Assembly: GCA_038531315.1 (NCBI GenBank) | Contig: JBCBBT010000023.1 | Location: 1 to 50,701, forward strand | Direction: 5' to 3' | Length of the DNA: 50,701 nt | From: JAJFFW01 sp038531315 | Lineage (GTDB): Bacteria > Pseudomonadota > Alphaproteobacteria > Caulobacterales > Parvularculaceae | Shown: piece after piece, positions 41,742 through 50,562 of the stretch | Layout of the letters: each line of letters starts with the position of its first letter | Numbering within the stretch: position 1 is the stretch's first letter | Translations under genes and position numbers: made by a program | Notes under the pieces: generated by a model | Database searches by the model: none | The model's input: only the letters and a program-made list of their open reading frames with translations | What the model was told of the DNA's origin: nothing

Positions 41742-42653
41742 CTACCGGATAACAAGATCGCTTTTGATCGTTTCCAGCAAGACCGCCGGGTCCTTGCGCG
41801 TCACGACAAACATCGGGTTGCCGGCGCCGCCGAGGTCCTTGACATTCGGTTTTCTGGTGAGCGTGATCGATTGACTGTCGCGGTAATCGTCAATTTCATA
41901 ATAGTCGAAACCGTACGGCGTCAGCATCGCGTCGATCGCCTCAACGGACTCGCCAATTTCCGCCAGCAGGATCGGATGCAGCTCCAGCAGCATTACAAGA
42001 TCGGGATTTTCGAGCATTCCCGTCGCCGCGCGCAGGCCCGCCGCTTCGCCGCCGTCAATATCGACCTTGACGAGATCGGGCGTGAGGCCTTTTTCCGCAA
42101 GCACTTCATCGATCTTGTGGATCGGCGCTTTTAGCTCAACCTTGGGGGCGCGGTCGAACTCGCCATAGGCCTTGGCGAGGAATGAATAGGGGTGCGGTTG
42201 GTAGGCCAGCGGATCGCCGCCGTCGCCGACCGCGCCAAAAACAATATCAATCCCGTCGACGCCATTGAGCGCCATATTGCGTTTGATTAGCGCATCGAGC
42301 GTCTCGTCCATCTCAAAGCCGAGAACGTCAATAGACGGATTAGTCTTCTTGGCGAGCACCGAGAAATAACCGAGATTGGCGCCGAGATCGAGAAAGCAGG
42401 TTGATTTCTTCGCCAGCTCGATGACCAGACGGGTTGTCACCGGCTCATGCGCAATCGTCAGATTTTTAAATCCGTAAAACCACCAGTTGCTGTAAAAATC
42501 GCTGGTGTCGAAAGTGAGCGGGACGCCGCCATAATCCTGCTCCCAGGTTTTGCGCTTCGCCCAGAAATTATAAATCAGGATGTTTTTCAGCTTCTGGCGG
42601 ATTTCCATGGCGCCGAAAAGCGTCGTGATCTTTTGAGCCGGCGTGAGTTTCAT
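41742..42653 (-). CDS. FkbM-family SAM-dependent methyltransferase
   Basis: A 303-aa methyltransferase. The SAM-binding segment CFLDLGANLGYFSVLA is followed by VLGFEMDE, and a DLVKVDIDGGEAAGLRAA stretch is the FkbM signature near residue 215. Such enzymes O-methylate sugars or small metabolites and are often found in polysaccharide loci; the substrate here is unknown. ATG 42653 is preferred although the ribosome-binding site is weak. It is isolated from sugar genes, divergent from the TPP enzyme gene. The 297 bp upstream (42654-42950) hold no gene I can support. Confidence 0.85.
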   Translation of the reverse strand: MKLTPAQKITTLFGAMEIRQKLKNILIYNFWAKRKTWEQDYGGVPLTFDTSDFYSNWWFYGFKNLTIAHEPVTTRLVIELAKKSTCFLDLGANLGYFSVLAKKTNPSIDVLGFEMDETLDALIKRNMALNGVDGIDIVFGAVGDGGDPLAYQPHPYSFLAKAYGEFDRAPKVELKAPIHKIDEVLAEKGLTPDLVKVDIDGGEAAGLRAATGMLENPDLVMLLELHPILLAEIGESVEAIDAMLTPYGFDYYEIDDYRDSQSITLTRKPNVKDLGGAGNPMFVVTRKDPAVLLETIKSDLVIR

Positions 42654-42950
42654 TGATCGATTGTCCTGATAGCAAGAATTCGAAACGAGGAGATAAGGCC
42701 AAAGCAATTAAGAAACCAGTTTCTTATTGGCCCAGAAAACCGGCCCCGGTCAGGTCAGATACAAAGACCAGAATGCAAAGGCTGGAACGCAAAGAAATGG
42801 CGTGCGCTTGCCGAATAACGCGGCGTCGCGCAGAGCCCCCCTCTTGGGCGAAATAGCCCTTCGCCTGCAACCGCAGGTCCCCGCGACCATTGCAATCGCC
42901 TGCGTCAAAGCGCACACTCGACAGCAGTGGAGAGAGAAGGGGGCAAGGCC

Positions 42951-44600
42951 GTGAAAGCATCGGACCTTTTCGTAAAATGCCTTGAAAAAGAGGGCATTAA
43001 GTACATTTTTGGCGTTCCCGGCGAGGAAAACGCCGATTTCATGATGTCGCTGGAAGGCTCCAGCATCAAATTCATCCTGACCCGACACGAGCAGGGCGCG
43101 GCGTTCATGGCCGAGGTCTATGGGCGTCTCACCGGCGAGCCGGCGGGCTGCCTTGCGACGCTCGGTCCCGGCGCCACGAACCTCATCACCGGCGTCGCCG
43201 ACAGCAACATGGACCGCGCGCCCATGCTGGTTTTGACCGGCCAGGGCGCCACCGGCCGTCAGCACAAGGAAAGCCACCAGATCATGGATGTCGTCGCCAT
43301 GTTCGAGCCGGTGACGAAATGGGCCCATCAAATCGTCAACGCCGATACGATCCCGGAAGTCGTCAGGAAAGCGGTTCGCCTTGCGCGGACCGAAAAACCG
43401 GGCGCGGTTCTGATTGAGTTGCCCGAAGACGTCGCCAAGCACGACACCAAAGAACCGCCAATGGAAGTGGTGCGGTTTCGCCGCCCCGCCATCGACGACA
43501 AGACCGCGGACCGGCTTTATGACGCGCTGAAGAAAGCCAAACGCCCGGTGATCATCGCCGGCAATGGCGCGATCCGCAAACGCGCGTCCAAGCAGTTGCG
43601 TGAATTTTGCGAGATGACCGGTGTCGGCGTCATTTCCACATTCATGGGCAAGGGCGCCGTCGATATGGACAAGGCGTACTGCCTGTTCACCATCGGGCTC
43701 GGCGGGCGCGACTTCGTGGCGGACGCAATCGACAAAGCCGACCTCGTCATTACGCTCGGCTATGACATGGTCGAATATCATCCGCGATTGTGGAACCCGC
43801 AGCGCAATCACGACATTATTCATGTCGATTTCATTCCCGCCGAGATCGACAATTTCTATGCGCCGCGCCTCGAATGCGTCGGCGATATCGCCCACACGCT
43901 CTGGGCGCTGAATGAACGCACCCGCGCCAACGGCTTGCCGACATATGATCTCGGCTATCAGCGCCAGGTGCGCGAAAAGATGATTGCGGAATTTGAGGCC
44001 CACAAGGACGATAAGACGACCGGATCGATCCGGCCGCAAAAAGCCGTCTGGGATTTGCGCGCCGTCATGGGCCCGCATGACATTGTGCTGTCCGGCGTCG
44101 GCGCTCACAAAATGTGGGTCTCGCGCTATTATCAGTGCCACGAGCCGAACACCTGCATCGTCCCGAACGGGTTTTGTTCCATGGGGCTGCCGCTGCCGGG
44201 CGTTGTCGGCGCCGCGCTCAGCTTTCCCGATCGCAAAGTCTTCGGCGTCGCCGGCGATGGCGATTTCATGATGAACGTGCAGGAAATGGAGACCGCGCGC
44301 CGGCTCAATCTCGACGTCAATATGCTCGTCTGGGTGGATGGCGGTTATGGTCTCATCGCCTGGAAGCAGTTTAATGAATTTAAAAAGCACACGGATCTCG
44401 CCTTTGGTAATCCGGACTGGATGAAACTCGCCGAGGCTTTCGGCTGGTTCGGTCAGTTTGTGCCGAACGCGGCGGACCTTAAAGGCGCCCTTGAAGAAGC
44501 CGTCGCCTATAAAGGCCCGTCGCTGGTGACGATCCCCATCGACTATGGCGAGAACATCAAACTGACCAACCGGCTCGGTAAAATCGAGGTCCATTTGTAA
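42951..44600 (+). CDS. Thiamine-diphosphate enzyme, catabolic acetolactate-synthase-like
   Basis: A 549-aa ThDP enzyme of the acetolactate synthase/benzoylformate decarboxylase family. N-terminus KASDLFVKCLEKEGIKYIFGVPGEEN, catalytic Glu region RHEQGAAFMAEVYGRL, central FAD/NAD-type domain, and C-terminal cofactor motif GDGDFMMN followed by WVDGGYGLIAWKQ. GTG 42951 fits the family N-terminus and follows AAGGGGG/AAGG. It could decarboxylate pyruvate or another 2-oxoacid; IlvH regulatory subunit is absent. Its stop shares one base with the start of the aldehyde dehydrogenase gene (TAATG), so the two likely act in one pathway, the second oxidising an aldehyde made by the first (inference). Confidence 0.85.
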   Translation: MKASDLFVKCLEKEGIKYIFGVPGEENADFMMSLEGSSIKFILTRHEQGAAFMAEVYGRLTGEPAGCLATLGPGATNLITGVADSNMDRAPMLVLTGQGATGRQHKESHQIMDVVAMFEPVTKWAHQIVNADTIPEVVRKAVRLARTEKPGAVLIELPEDVAKHDTKEPPMEVVRFRRPAIDDKTADRLYDALKKAKRPVIIAGNGAIRKRASKQLREFCEMTGVGVISTFMGKGAVDMDKAYCLFTIGLGGRDFVADAIDKADLVITLGYDMVEYHPRLWNPQRNHDIIHVDFIPAEIDNFYAPRLECVGDIAHTLWALNERTRANGLPTYDLGYQRQVREKMIAEFEAHKDDKTTGSIRPQKAVWDLRAVMGPHDIVLSGVGAHKMWVSRYYQCHEPNTCIVPNGFCSMGLPLPGVVGAALSFPDRKVFGVAGDGDFMMNVQEMETARRLNLDVNMLVWVDGGYGLIAWKQFNEFKKHTDLAFGNPDWMKLAEAFGWFGQFVPNAADLKGALEEAVAYKGPSLVTIPIDYGENIKLTNRLGKIEVHL

Positions 44601-46255
44601 TGTTCGGCAGAATATTGCGACGTAAGCGCCCCGAACCGGCCCGCACGGAAAAACCGACGCTCGCAGCGGCGCCGCGCTATCGTCCCTATGCCGATAATGG
44701 TCCCGCTGAGAGTGCCGCTCAAGCCAACGGTGAGACACGCGCTGGCGGGCAAGCAATGGGAAACACCACGATGTCCGATACACACCCCTCCGCATCGCTC
44801 GCCGCCCGCGGCAAGACGCAAGGCCCCTCCGGACTAAAAGAAGCGTATCCGTATTATCTGGCGAACGAGGCGGTTTACGCGAACGCTGATCTTGCGGTCA
44901 CCGACAAATATACCGGCGAGATTGCAACGCACGTTGCGCTCGCCGATCAGGGCGCCATTGAAAGCGCCATCGGCTGGGCCGCGCGCGCGCGTGAAGAGTG
45001 CGCCAACCTGAAGTCCTACTATCGCCGGGAAGTCCTCGAACATTGCGTTGCGCGATTTCGCGAGCGCTTTGAAGAACTCGCCTGGGCGCTGACGATTGAG
45101 GCGGGCAAGCCCATCAATGATTCGCGCGGCGAGGTGACGCGTCTCATTGAAACCTTCCGCATCGCAGCGGGCGAGGCCGAACGCATCTATGGCGAGGTCA
45201 TGCCTCTCGACAACGCCGAGCGCGCCGCCAATTACGCCGGCATGTGGAAGCGCGTGCCGATCGGTCCGTGTTCGTTCATTTCGCCGTTTAATTTCCCGCT
45301 GAACCTGGCCGCCCACAAGGTCGCGCCGGCGCTCGCCGTCGGCTGTCCGTTTGTGTTGAAACCGGCGAGCCTTACGCCCATCGGCGCCCTGATCATTGGC
45401 GAGACGCTCGCCGAATGCGATCTGCCGAAAGGCGCGTTTTCCGTCTTGCCGGCGCAACGGCAGGGCGCGCAGCTGTTTACGGAAGACGAACGGCTGAAAC
45501 TGATCTCGTTTACAGGCTCGCCGGGCGTCGGCTGGGACCTGAAGGCGAAGGCCGGCAAGAAGCCCATTATTCTCGAGCTTGGCGGCAACGCCGCCGCGAT
45601 TGTCGAGGACTGGGACCTTGACGACGCCGTCGCGCGCATCATGTTCGGCGCATTTTACCAGTCCGGCCAGAGTTGCATCAGCGTACAGCGCGTTCTCGTC
45701 AATGAGCGAATCTACGCCGAGGTGCGCGCCAAACTCGCCGCCGCCGCCGGCGAGCTAGTCGCCGGCGACCCGAAAAATGAAAAAACCTTTGTCGGTCCTA
45801 TTATTTCAGCGAAGGAAGCGGACCGGCTTGAGAGCTGGATCAAGGAAGCCCAGTCGCTTGGCGCAACTGTGCTCGCAGGCGGTCGCCGGGACGGCAACGT
45901 CATCGAGGCGACTATTCTTGAGAACGTCCCCGCACAAGCCGCGCTGTCGCGCCAGGAAGCCTTCGGTCCTGTTCTCGTCCTTCAACCGTACAAGGACTTC
46001 GACGAAGCACTCACCATTACTAATGATTCCGATTTCGGCCTGCAGGCGGGCGTTTTCACACGCGACCTCTACAAGGCCCACAAAGCCTGGGACGTCCTTG
46101 ACGTCGGCGGCGTCGTTATTGGCGACGTCCCGTCATGGCGCGTCGACCACATGCCCTATGGCGGCGTCAAAGACTCCGGCATCGGCCGCGAGGGCGTTAA
46201 ATTCGCCATTGAGGACATGACCGAAATCAGGCTGATGGTGGTCCGAACGCCTTAG
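44600..46255 (+). CDS. Aldehyde dehydrogenase family protein
   Basis: NAD(P)-dependent aldehyde dehydrogenase, 551 aa from this start. Motifs: ISPFNFPLNLAAHKVAPAL, FVLKPASLTP, SFTGSPGVG, ELGGNA with Glu326 and GQSC with the catalytic Cys359, plus the C-terminal MPYGGVKDSGIGREG. Most relatives are about 480 aa; here residues 1-80 are a basic then Ala/Gly-rich extension. The start overlapping the upstream stop (TAATG) implies translational coupling, but ATG 44771 (M58) would give a more usual length. Which start is used cannot be told from sequence. Confidence 0.88.
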   Translation: MFGRILRRKRPEPARTEKPTLAAAPRYRPYADNGPAESAAQANGETRAGGQAMGNTTMSDTHPSASLAARGKTQGPSGLKEAYPYYLANEAVYANADLAVTDKYTGEIATHVALADQGAIESAIGWAARAREECANLKSYYRREVLEHCVARFRERFEELAWALTIEAGKPINDSRGEVTRLIETFRIAAGEAERIYGEVMPLDNAERAANYAGMWKRVPIGPCSFISPFNFPLNLAAHKVAPALAVGCPFVLKPASLTPIGALIIGETLAECDLPKGAFSVLPAQRQGAQLFTEDERLKLISFTGSPGVGWDLKAKAGKKPIILELGGNAAAIVEDWDLDDAVARIMFGAFYQSGQSCISVQRVLVNERIYAEVRAKLAAAAGELVAGDPKNEKTFVGPIISAKEADRLESWIKEAQSLGATVLAGGRRDGNVIEATILENVPAQAALSRQEAFGPVLVLQPYKDFDEALTITNDSDFGLQAGVFTRDLYKAHKAWDVLDVGGVVIGDVPSWRVDHMPYGGVKDSGIGREGVKFAIEDMTEIRLMVVRTP

Positions 46256-46336
46256 ATTCTCAGCCCGATACGAATGTTGGCCAGAGGTGAAAATCTCGCC
46301 TCCATACGCAATCCGGCATTCAAGAATAAACGATCC

Positions 46337-46744
46337 TCAGAAACGGTTGCCCGTCACGACGTTGGACTTGCGGTCTCGTTCGATCGGCGCAACGCGCCCG
46401 CCGTCCAAACTCTCGGCGCGGATCATCACGTAGATTTCATCGCGATCTCGCCGGCGGCGGGCGCGCCGGATAGCGCCGCGTCCCTTATCCTCGTCGAGTG
46501 CGTCGCGCGGCATCACATTGCTGAATGTCAGGCTTGATCGTTCGGGTGTGACTGGCACGGATAAAAATCCACCTAAAAAATCGTCGCCAAATCGAAATCC
46601 GCCATCCTCACCCATTACGAAAGCGACAAGGCGCGCCCTCGTGCTGTCGGTGGCGCTCCAGTCAAAATCCTGGCGAACCGTCAAGCGCGCAAAATCATCA
46701 TTCAAAATCTCGATATCAAGTCTCGGATCTGTACGTAAAAACAT
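46337..46744 (-). CDS. Small protein of unknown function behind a CRP-type site
   Basis: A 135-aa protein I do not recognise. It starts MFLRTDPRLDIEILNDDFAR, contains a beta-rich middle (GEDGGFRFGDDFLGGFLSVPVTP) and ends in an Arg-rich basic stretch (IRRARRRRDRDEIYVMIRAE). No signal peptide or membrane helix. ATG 46744 is set by GGGGAG 7 nt upstream. A perfect TGTGA-N6-TCACA palindrome lies 75-90 bp upstream. Single gene between two operons; composition is close to the neighbours. Confidence 0.55.
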   Translation of the reverse strand: MFLRTDPRLDIEILNDDFARLTVRQDFDWSATDSTRARLVAFVMGEDGGFRFGDDFLGGFLSVPVTPERSSLTFSNVMPRDALDEDKGRGAIRRARRRRDRDEIYVMIRAESLDGGRVAPIERDRKSNVVTGNRF

Positions 46745-46818
46745 GCGTTTCTCCCCTTGGTGGCTACAACGCCGAACGTGCGGCGTATTGGGGATGTGGC
46801 GTATCGTCAGATCAATGC

Positions 46819-46834
46819 TGTGAGATGGCTCACA
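46819..46834 (-). promoter_or_regulatory. CRP/FNR-type operator
   Basis: TGTGAGATGGCTCACA is a perfect TGTGA-N6-TCACA palindrome, the core of the CRP (cAMP receptor protein) consensus. It lies upstream of the small gene at 46337-46744 at a distance suited to activation. An alphaproteobacterial CRP/FNR relative might bind it instead. Confidence 0.55.
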
Positions 46835-46928
46835 CAAATTTCAAGTTTGCTGGACAACCCCAAATAGAGGCGAAGCACGTCGCACCCTACGATAAAGATC
46901 TCACAATATCGGGATCATAAGACGGAAG

Positions 46929-47240
46929 TTACAGATCAGGCAGCGCCGCCTCATCCACTTCTTCGGTCGGAGCGGCGAGTTCCAGTTTCACGTTGACGCG
47001 TTTGCCGCCGGGGCTGAGATACATTCTTTGGGGCGTGTAGCCTGTTTTCGCGACCGTAATGCCGATGGGGCTCAGGACTTCGATGGTGCAGGGGGTCTGA
47101 CAATCGCCGGCCCCGTCGACAGTAATGGTCGCATCGCTCGGTGTACTGACGACTTCCGTCAGATAAGAGGACGCGCAGCCGACGCTTGCGATAATGGATA
47201 AAAAGCCGGCTGCGAGCCGTGATGTCATTTTGATCGTCAT
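46929..47240 (-). CDS. PEGA-domain lipoprotein
   Basis: A 103-aa lipoprotein: signal ending SVGC (Cys22), then a PEGA-like beta domain (STPSDATITVDGAGDCQTPC, then TGYTPQRMYLSPGGK). PEGA domains are small surface-associated beta modules in envelope proteins. Two Cys (about 54 and 58) could form a disulfide. ATG 47240 follows GGAG by 6 nt; upstream ATGs in frame have no such site. Downstream of metC on the same strand with an 83-bp gap. Confidence 0.75.
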   Translation of the reverse strand: MTIKMTSRLAAGFLSIIASVGCASSYLTEVVSTPSDATITVDGAGDCQTPCTIEVLSPIGITVAKTGYTPQRMYLSPGGKRVNVKLELAAPTEEVDEAALPDL

Positions 47241-47323
47241 GATGCTCTCCACCGTCATGATCCCGTTTTTCACCGGCGCGCACAGCGCCGCCGCGCCCTG
47301 TTCTGGCGCAGACCCCATTCCTT

Positions 47324-48481
47324 TTACTGCGCCGCCGCCATCGCCGCGAAGGCCGCTTCCAGATCGTTGGTCAAATCGTCGAAATCTTCAAGCCCTGCGT
47401 GGAAACGCACCACGGAACCGTCTTCAGACCACTCGGTGGCGGTGCGGTTGCGTTCCGGGCGCACATGGATCGCGAGGCTCTCATAGCCGCCCCAGGAAAA
47501 GCCCATCCCGAATAGTCTGAAGGCGTTGAAAAACGCTTTCAGCGCCGGCAGGTCGGCTGGCTTCAGAACCGCGCCAAAGAGCCCCGTCGATCCCGTAAAG
47601 TCGCGCTTCCAGATGTTATGACCCGGGCAGGTCTTGAGCGCCGGATGGAGAACCCGCGCAACCTCAGAGCGTTTGGTGAGCCATTTGGCGAGCTTGAGGC
47701 CGTTCTCCTCATGCAGGGCGAGGCGCGGCGCCAACGTTCGCACGCCGCGCAAAGCGAGCCATGCGTCGTCCGCCGAGACGTTCGATCCGAGCTGCAAGAG
47801 GGCGTAGAAAATCGCTTTCGCGCATTCCTCGTCGGCTGATGTGATGGTGCCGACAAGACAATCCGCATGCCCCACAAGATATTTCGTCGCCGCCTGAATA
47901 CTGACGTCGGCGCCGAGCGCAATCGGCTTCAGGAAATATCCCGCCGCCCATGTGTTATCGACAATGAGTTTCGCGCCGCCAGTATGGGCGGCGTCGCTCA
48001 GGGCTTTGAGGTCCTGAACCTCGAATGTCAGCGAGCCCGGCGATTCAGCGAAGACAACTTTGGTTTTCTCCGTCATCAACGCCGACAGGCCGTCGCCGAT
48101 CATGGGATCGTAATATTCAACGCTGACGCCGAAGCGTTTCAAAAACCGGTCGCAAAATTTGCGCGTCGGGTCGTAAACGCTGTCTGCGATCAGAACATGA
48201 TCGCCCGCCTCCACAAAGGCGAGGATTGCGGCGATACAAGCCTGAAGCCCGGAGGAGGCGAGCCGGGTTTCAAAACCGCCCTCCAGAATATTGACCGCCT
48301 CTTCAAGCGCGCGATGATTGGTTCCGCCGAGCCGGCCATAAGTGATCGCTTTTGAGCCCTCGATAAAATCGTCATAGCTCGGAAAAAGATAGGTCGAGGC
48401 GCGCTCGACACCGTGATTGACCGGGTGCGACGGCCGGTGATGGGGGCGGCCGGCGGATAAGAGTTTCGTCGTGTCTTTCAT
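47324..48481 (-). CDS. metC: Cystathionine beta-lyase
   Basis: A 385-aa PLP enzyme cleaving cystathionine to homocysteine in methionine synthesis. The Cys/Met-metabolism PLP family is shown by NHGVERASTYLF, YGRLGGTNHRALEEA, LIVDNTWAAGYFL and the PLP-binding Lys200 in AATKYLVGHAD; the C-terminus has FSWGGYESLA and VRFHAGLEDFDDL. Ends 83 bp before the PEGA lipoprotein gene. It is upstream of the GNAT gene's end with 44 bp between. The sseA fragment downstream suggests a sulfur-metabolism neighbourhood. Confidence 0.92.
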   Translation of the reverse strand: MKDTTKLLSAGRPHHRPSHPVNHGVERASTYLFPSYDDFIEGSKAITYGRLGGTNHRALEEAVNILEGGFETRLASSGLQACIAAILAFVEAGDHVLIADSVYDPTRKFCDRFLKRFGVSVEYYDPMIGDGLSALMTEKTKVVFAESPGSLTFEVQDLKALSDAAHTGGAKLIVDNTWAAGYFLKPIALGADVSIQAATKYLVGHADCLVGTITSADEECAKAIFYALLQLGSNVSADDAWLALRGVRTLAPRLALHEENGLKLAKWLTKRSEVARVLHPALKTCPGHNIWKRDFTGSTGLFGAVLKPADLPALKAFFNAFRLFGMGFSWGGYESLAIHVRPERNRTATEWSEDGSVVRFHAGLEDFDDLTNDLEAAFAAMAAAQ

Positions 48482-48525
48482 AACGGGTCTCTAAAGGTCT
48501 GCGCCGCCCATGGAACGGCGCCGCG

Positions 48526-49053
48526 TCAGGGCGCGTTTTCGATGAGTTCAACTTCGCCGCGCTTTTGCGCAAAAACGGTGAAGCCGAGTTTCTGGTAAAG
48601 CGGCAGCGCCGCAGGATGATCGAGCGTGCAGGTCTCAAGGCGAACCCTCTCCGGGCCCAGCGACCAGGCGAGATCGATGATCTGGCTCAGAAAAAATCGA
48701 CCGAGACGTTTGCCGGTCTGTTCCGGCGTCAGGCCGAAGAACTTGATCTCAACAGATTTCTTGCCGCTCGCGTCAATTTCCGCAAAGCCCCCCGGCGCGC
48801 CGTCCACATATAAAACATAGATATGCGTCGCCGGATCATGAATGATCGCAAGCAGCGCCTCATCGTCCATCTGCCTGCGGCTGATCCAGTTATAGGGTCG
48901 TCCGACCGCGTCATAGAGATACCGGTAAAAATGCACCGCGGGTTTTTCCGCCCGCAACAAAGCGATCTTGCCGGGCGGACGCGCAAGCGTTTTCGGCGCG
49001 GGCTGCGCGCGTTGTTCAAGATAGGTGATCAGAACGCCGACCTTTTCCGCCAT
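48526..49053 (-). CDS. GNAT-family N-acetyltransferase
   Basis: A 175-aa acetyltransferase. The acetyl-CoA-binding segment LTPEQTGKRLGRFFLSQIIDLA is recognisable (Q/R-x-x-G-x-G/A type loop), followed by RVRLETCTLDHPAALPLYQKLGF, the usual C-terminal GNAT pattern. Substrate unknown. Start ATG 49053, 12 bp after the M24 peptidase stop on the same strand, so co-transcription is likely. Confidence 0.88.
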   Translation of the reverse strand: MAEKVGVLITYLEQRAQPAPKTLARPPGKIALLRAEKPAVHFYRYLYDAVGRPYNWISRRQMDDEALLAIIHDPATHIYVLYVDGAPGGFAEIDASGKKSVEIKFFGLTPEQTGKRLGRFFLSQIIDLAWSLGPERVRLETCTLDHPAALPLYQKLGFTVFAQKRGEVELIENAP

Positions 49054-49065
49054 TCGCTTTATTGC

Positions 49066-50448
49066 TCAGTCTACGATATGCCAGCGCGTCTGGCGTCCGG
49101 CAAGATAGTCCACCGTCTCGCCGTCAAAACAGGCGCTCTGTTCGAGTTTGATCTGGACCAGTTGGTCATCCCATTCGCGGACCGGCGCCTTCACGTTGCC
49201 TTCGATGGCGTAACATGTGTTCGCTTCAACCTTCTGCGCGCCGCGCACTGGGACCGGGCCTTGATTGTCCCACATGCCGATGGCGGGGCCGGGGGCGTGG
49301 CCGAACAGCCCGATCGGATGGGTATAGGTGCTGCAGGCGAGCCCGGCGCGGGCGCATTTGGCTGCGGTCCGCGCAAAGACTTCGTCGCCTGTAAGACCGA
49401 CGCGATAGGATGACGTCAGGAAATCCTGCCATTGATTGCCTGTCCTTAACGCCGCCTTCAGCCCCCGCGGCGCACCGTCCTCGCCGAGGCGCGCCACATA
49501 ACCCATCTCCTGTGTATCGGTGCACAGCTTCAGATAACAAATGCCAACGTCGGTATGCAGAACATCGCCGCGCCTGATAACGCCCTTTGCGCCGCAAAAA
49601 GCCTGATCGGCGGCGCAAGCGAGGCCGGGACGCTGGGCGTTTACGTAAGGCATGAACCACGGATCAAGATTAAGATCTTCAAAGCGCTGGCGAATATACC
49701 AGGCGACGTCATCGGTCGTCGTAACGCCGGGCGTGATCACCTTGCCGGAAAAAGCCTCGCCGATCACCATGCGCGCCAGACCCACAATATGACCGTATAC
49801 GTCGATTTCGTCTGTCGTGCGCGTCTCAGCCCAGCGGATCACGAGTTGTTCGGCGGAGACGACGCGGTCTTTGAACGCCGCCGGCAACACCGCCATCAGC
49901 CGATCGTGCAAGGCATCGGTCAGCCCATCGGCGACCGGCCAGTCGCGCGAGACATTCACGCCGATCTTCGCCGGATTTTTCTCCGCGATCAGCGCGCCAA
50001 GCGCCTGCCACTGCGCATCGAGGTCGCCGCCTTCCCAAGCCGATGTGTAAGGCGGGCCGAGCGGATAGCGATTGATCGTCAACAGATCGAGGTCGTCGCC
50101 GCGGCGATGAAACATCAGCATCGTCGTGCGCCGCGCCGCAAAGGTCGGCTGCGGCACGAGGCTGAAGTAGATCGGGTCCTCGGCGTATTCGCGATTGATC
50201 ACGAGCCACATGTCGATGCCGGTCTCATCCATGAGCCGGGGCAGGACCGTCTTGAGCCGCGCCTCGACCATGGCGTTCTCCGCGGGCGGGCGATCCCGGA
50301 AGTCTAGAACGGCGCGCGCGCCGGCGATAACGCGCCCCTGATCGGGCTCGCCGCCCCGTTGCGCCATCGCGCATTCGCCAGCCAAAAGAACGATCGCGCC
50401 CATGAGCGCGACCGCATTAGAAAAAAGTTTAAAGCCAGATTTGCGCAC
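49066..50448 (-). CDS. Exported M24-family (Xaa-Pro aminopeptidase-like) peptidase
   Basis: A 460-aa protein with a GTG start chosen because GGAAGG lies 5 nt upstream and the following residues form a clean signal peptide (FSNAVALMGAIVLLAGECAMA). The creatinase-like N-terminal domain is followed by the M24 pita-bread fold with candidate metal ligands in LHTDVGICYLKLCTD, YTHPIGLFGH, YAIEGNV and VQIKLEQ. A TTG at 50532 or ATG at 50478 would add residues before the signal and lack a ribosome-binding site. Periplasmic proline-peptide hydrolysis is likely. Confidence 0.85.
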   Translation of the reverse strand: MRKSGFKLFSNAVALMGAIVLLAGECAMAQRGGEPDQGRVIAGARAVLDFRDRPPAENAMVEARLKTVLPRLMDETGIDMWLVINREYAEDPIYFSLVPQPTFAARRTTMLMFHRRGDDLDLLTINRYPLGPPYTSAWEGGDLDAQWQALGALIAEKNPAKIGVNVSRDWPVADGLTDALHDRLMAVLPAAFKDRVVSAEQLVIRWAETRTTDEIDVYGHIVGLARMVIGEAFSGKVITPGVTTTDDVAWYIRQRFEDLNLDPWFMPYVNAQRPGLACAADQAFCGAKGVIRRGDVLHTDVGICYLKLCTDTQEMGYVARLGEDGAPRGLKAALRTGNQWQDFLTSSYRVGLTGDEVFARTAAKCARAGLACSTYTHPIGLFGHAPGPAIGMWDNQGPVPVRGAQKVEANTCYAIEGNVKAPVREWDDQLVQIKLEQSACFDGETVDYLAGRQTRWHIVD

Positions 50449-50562
50449 GCAAGCCTTCCCGGTCAGTTGAGGGTCCATCGCCGCAGTTTTGGACCATCTC
50501 GCCGCCAAGGGAAAGCGGGAGGAGCGGGCCAAGACGGGCTTTGCGCCGCGCGCGACGGCCGA

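Noticed and set aside
43200..44600. Loss of the thiamine-diphosphate metal ligand in WVDGGYG
   Set aside because: When aligned with pyruvate oxidase the ligand position is the Asp, which is present; the Val is one position before it.
42750..44795. Very long open frame (681 codons) on the minus strand
   Set aside because: Antisense to the ThDP enzyme and dehydrogenase start; composition is rich in His/Arg/Asp as expected for an antisense shadow in GC-rich DNA, with no recognisable domain.
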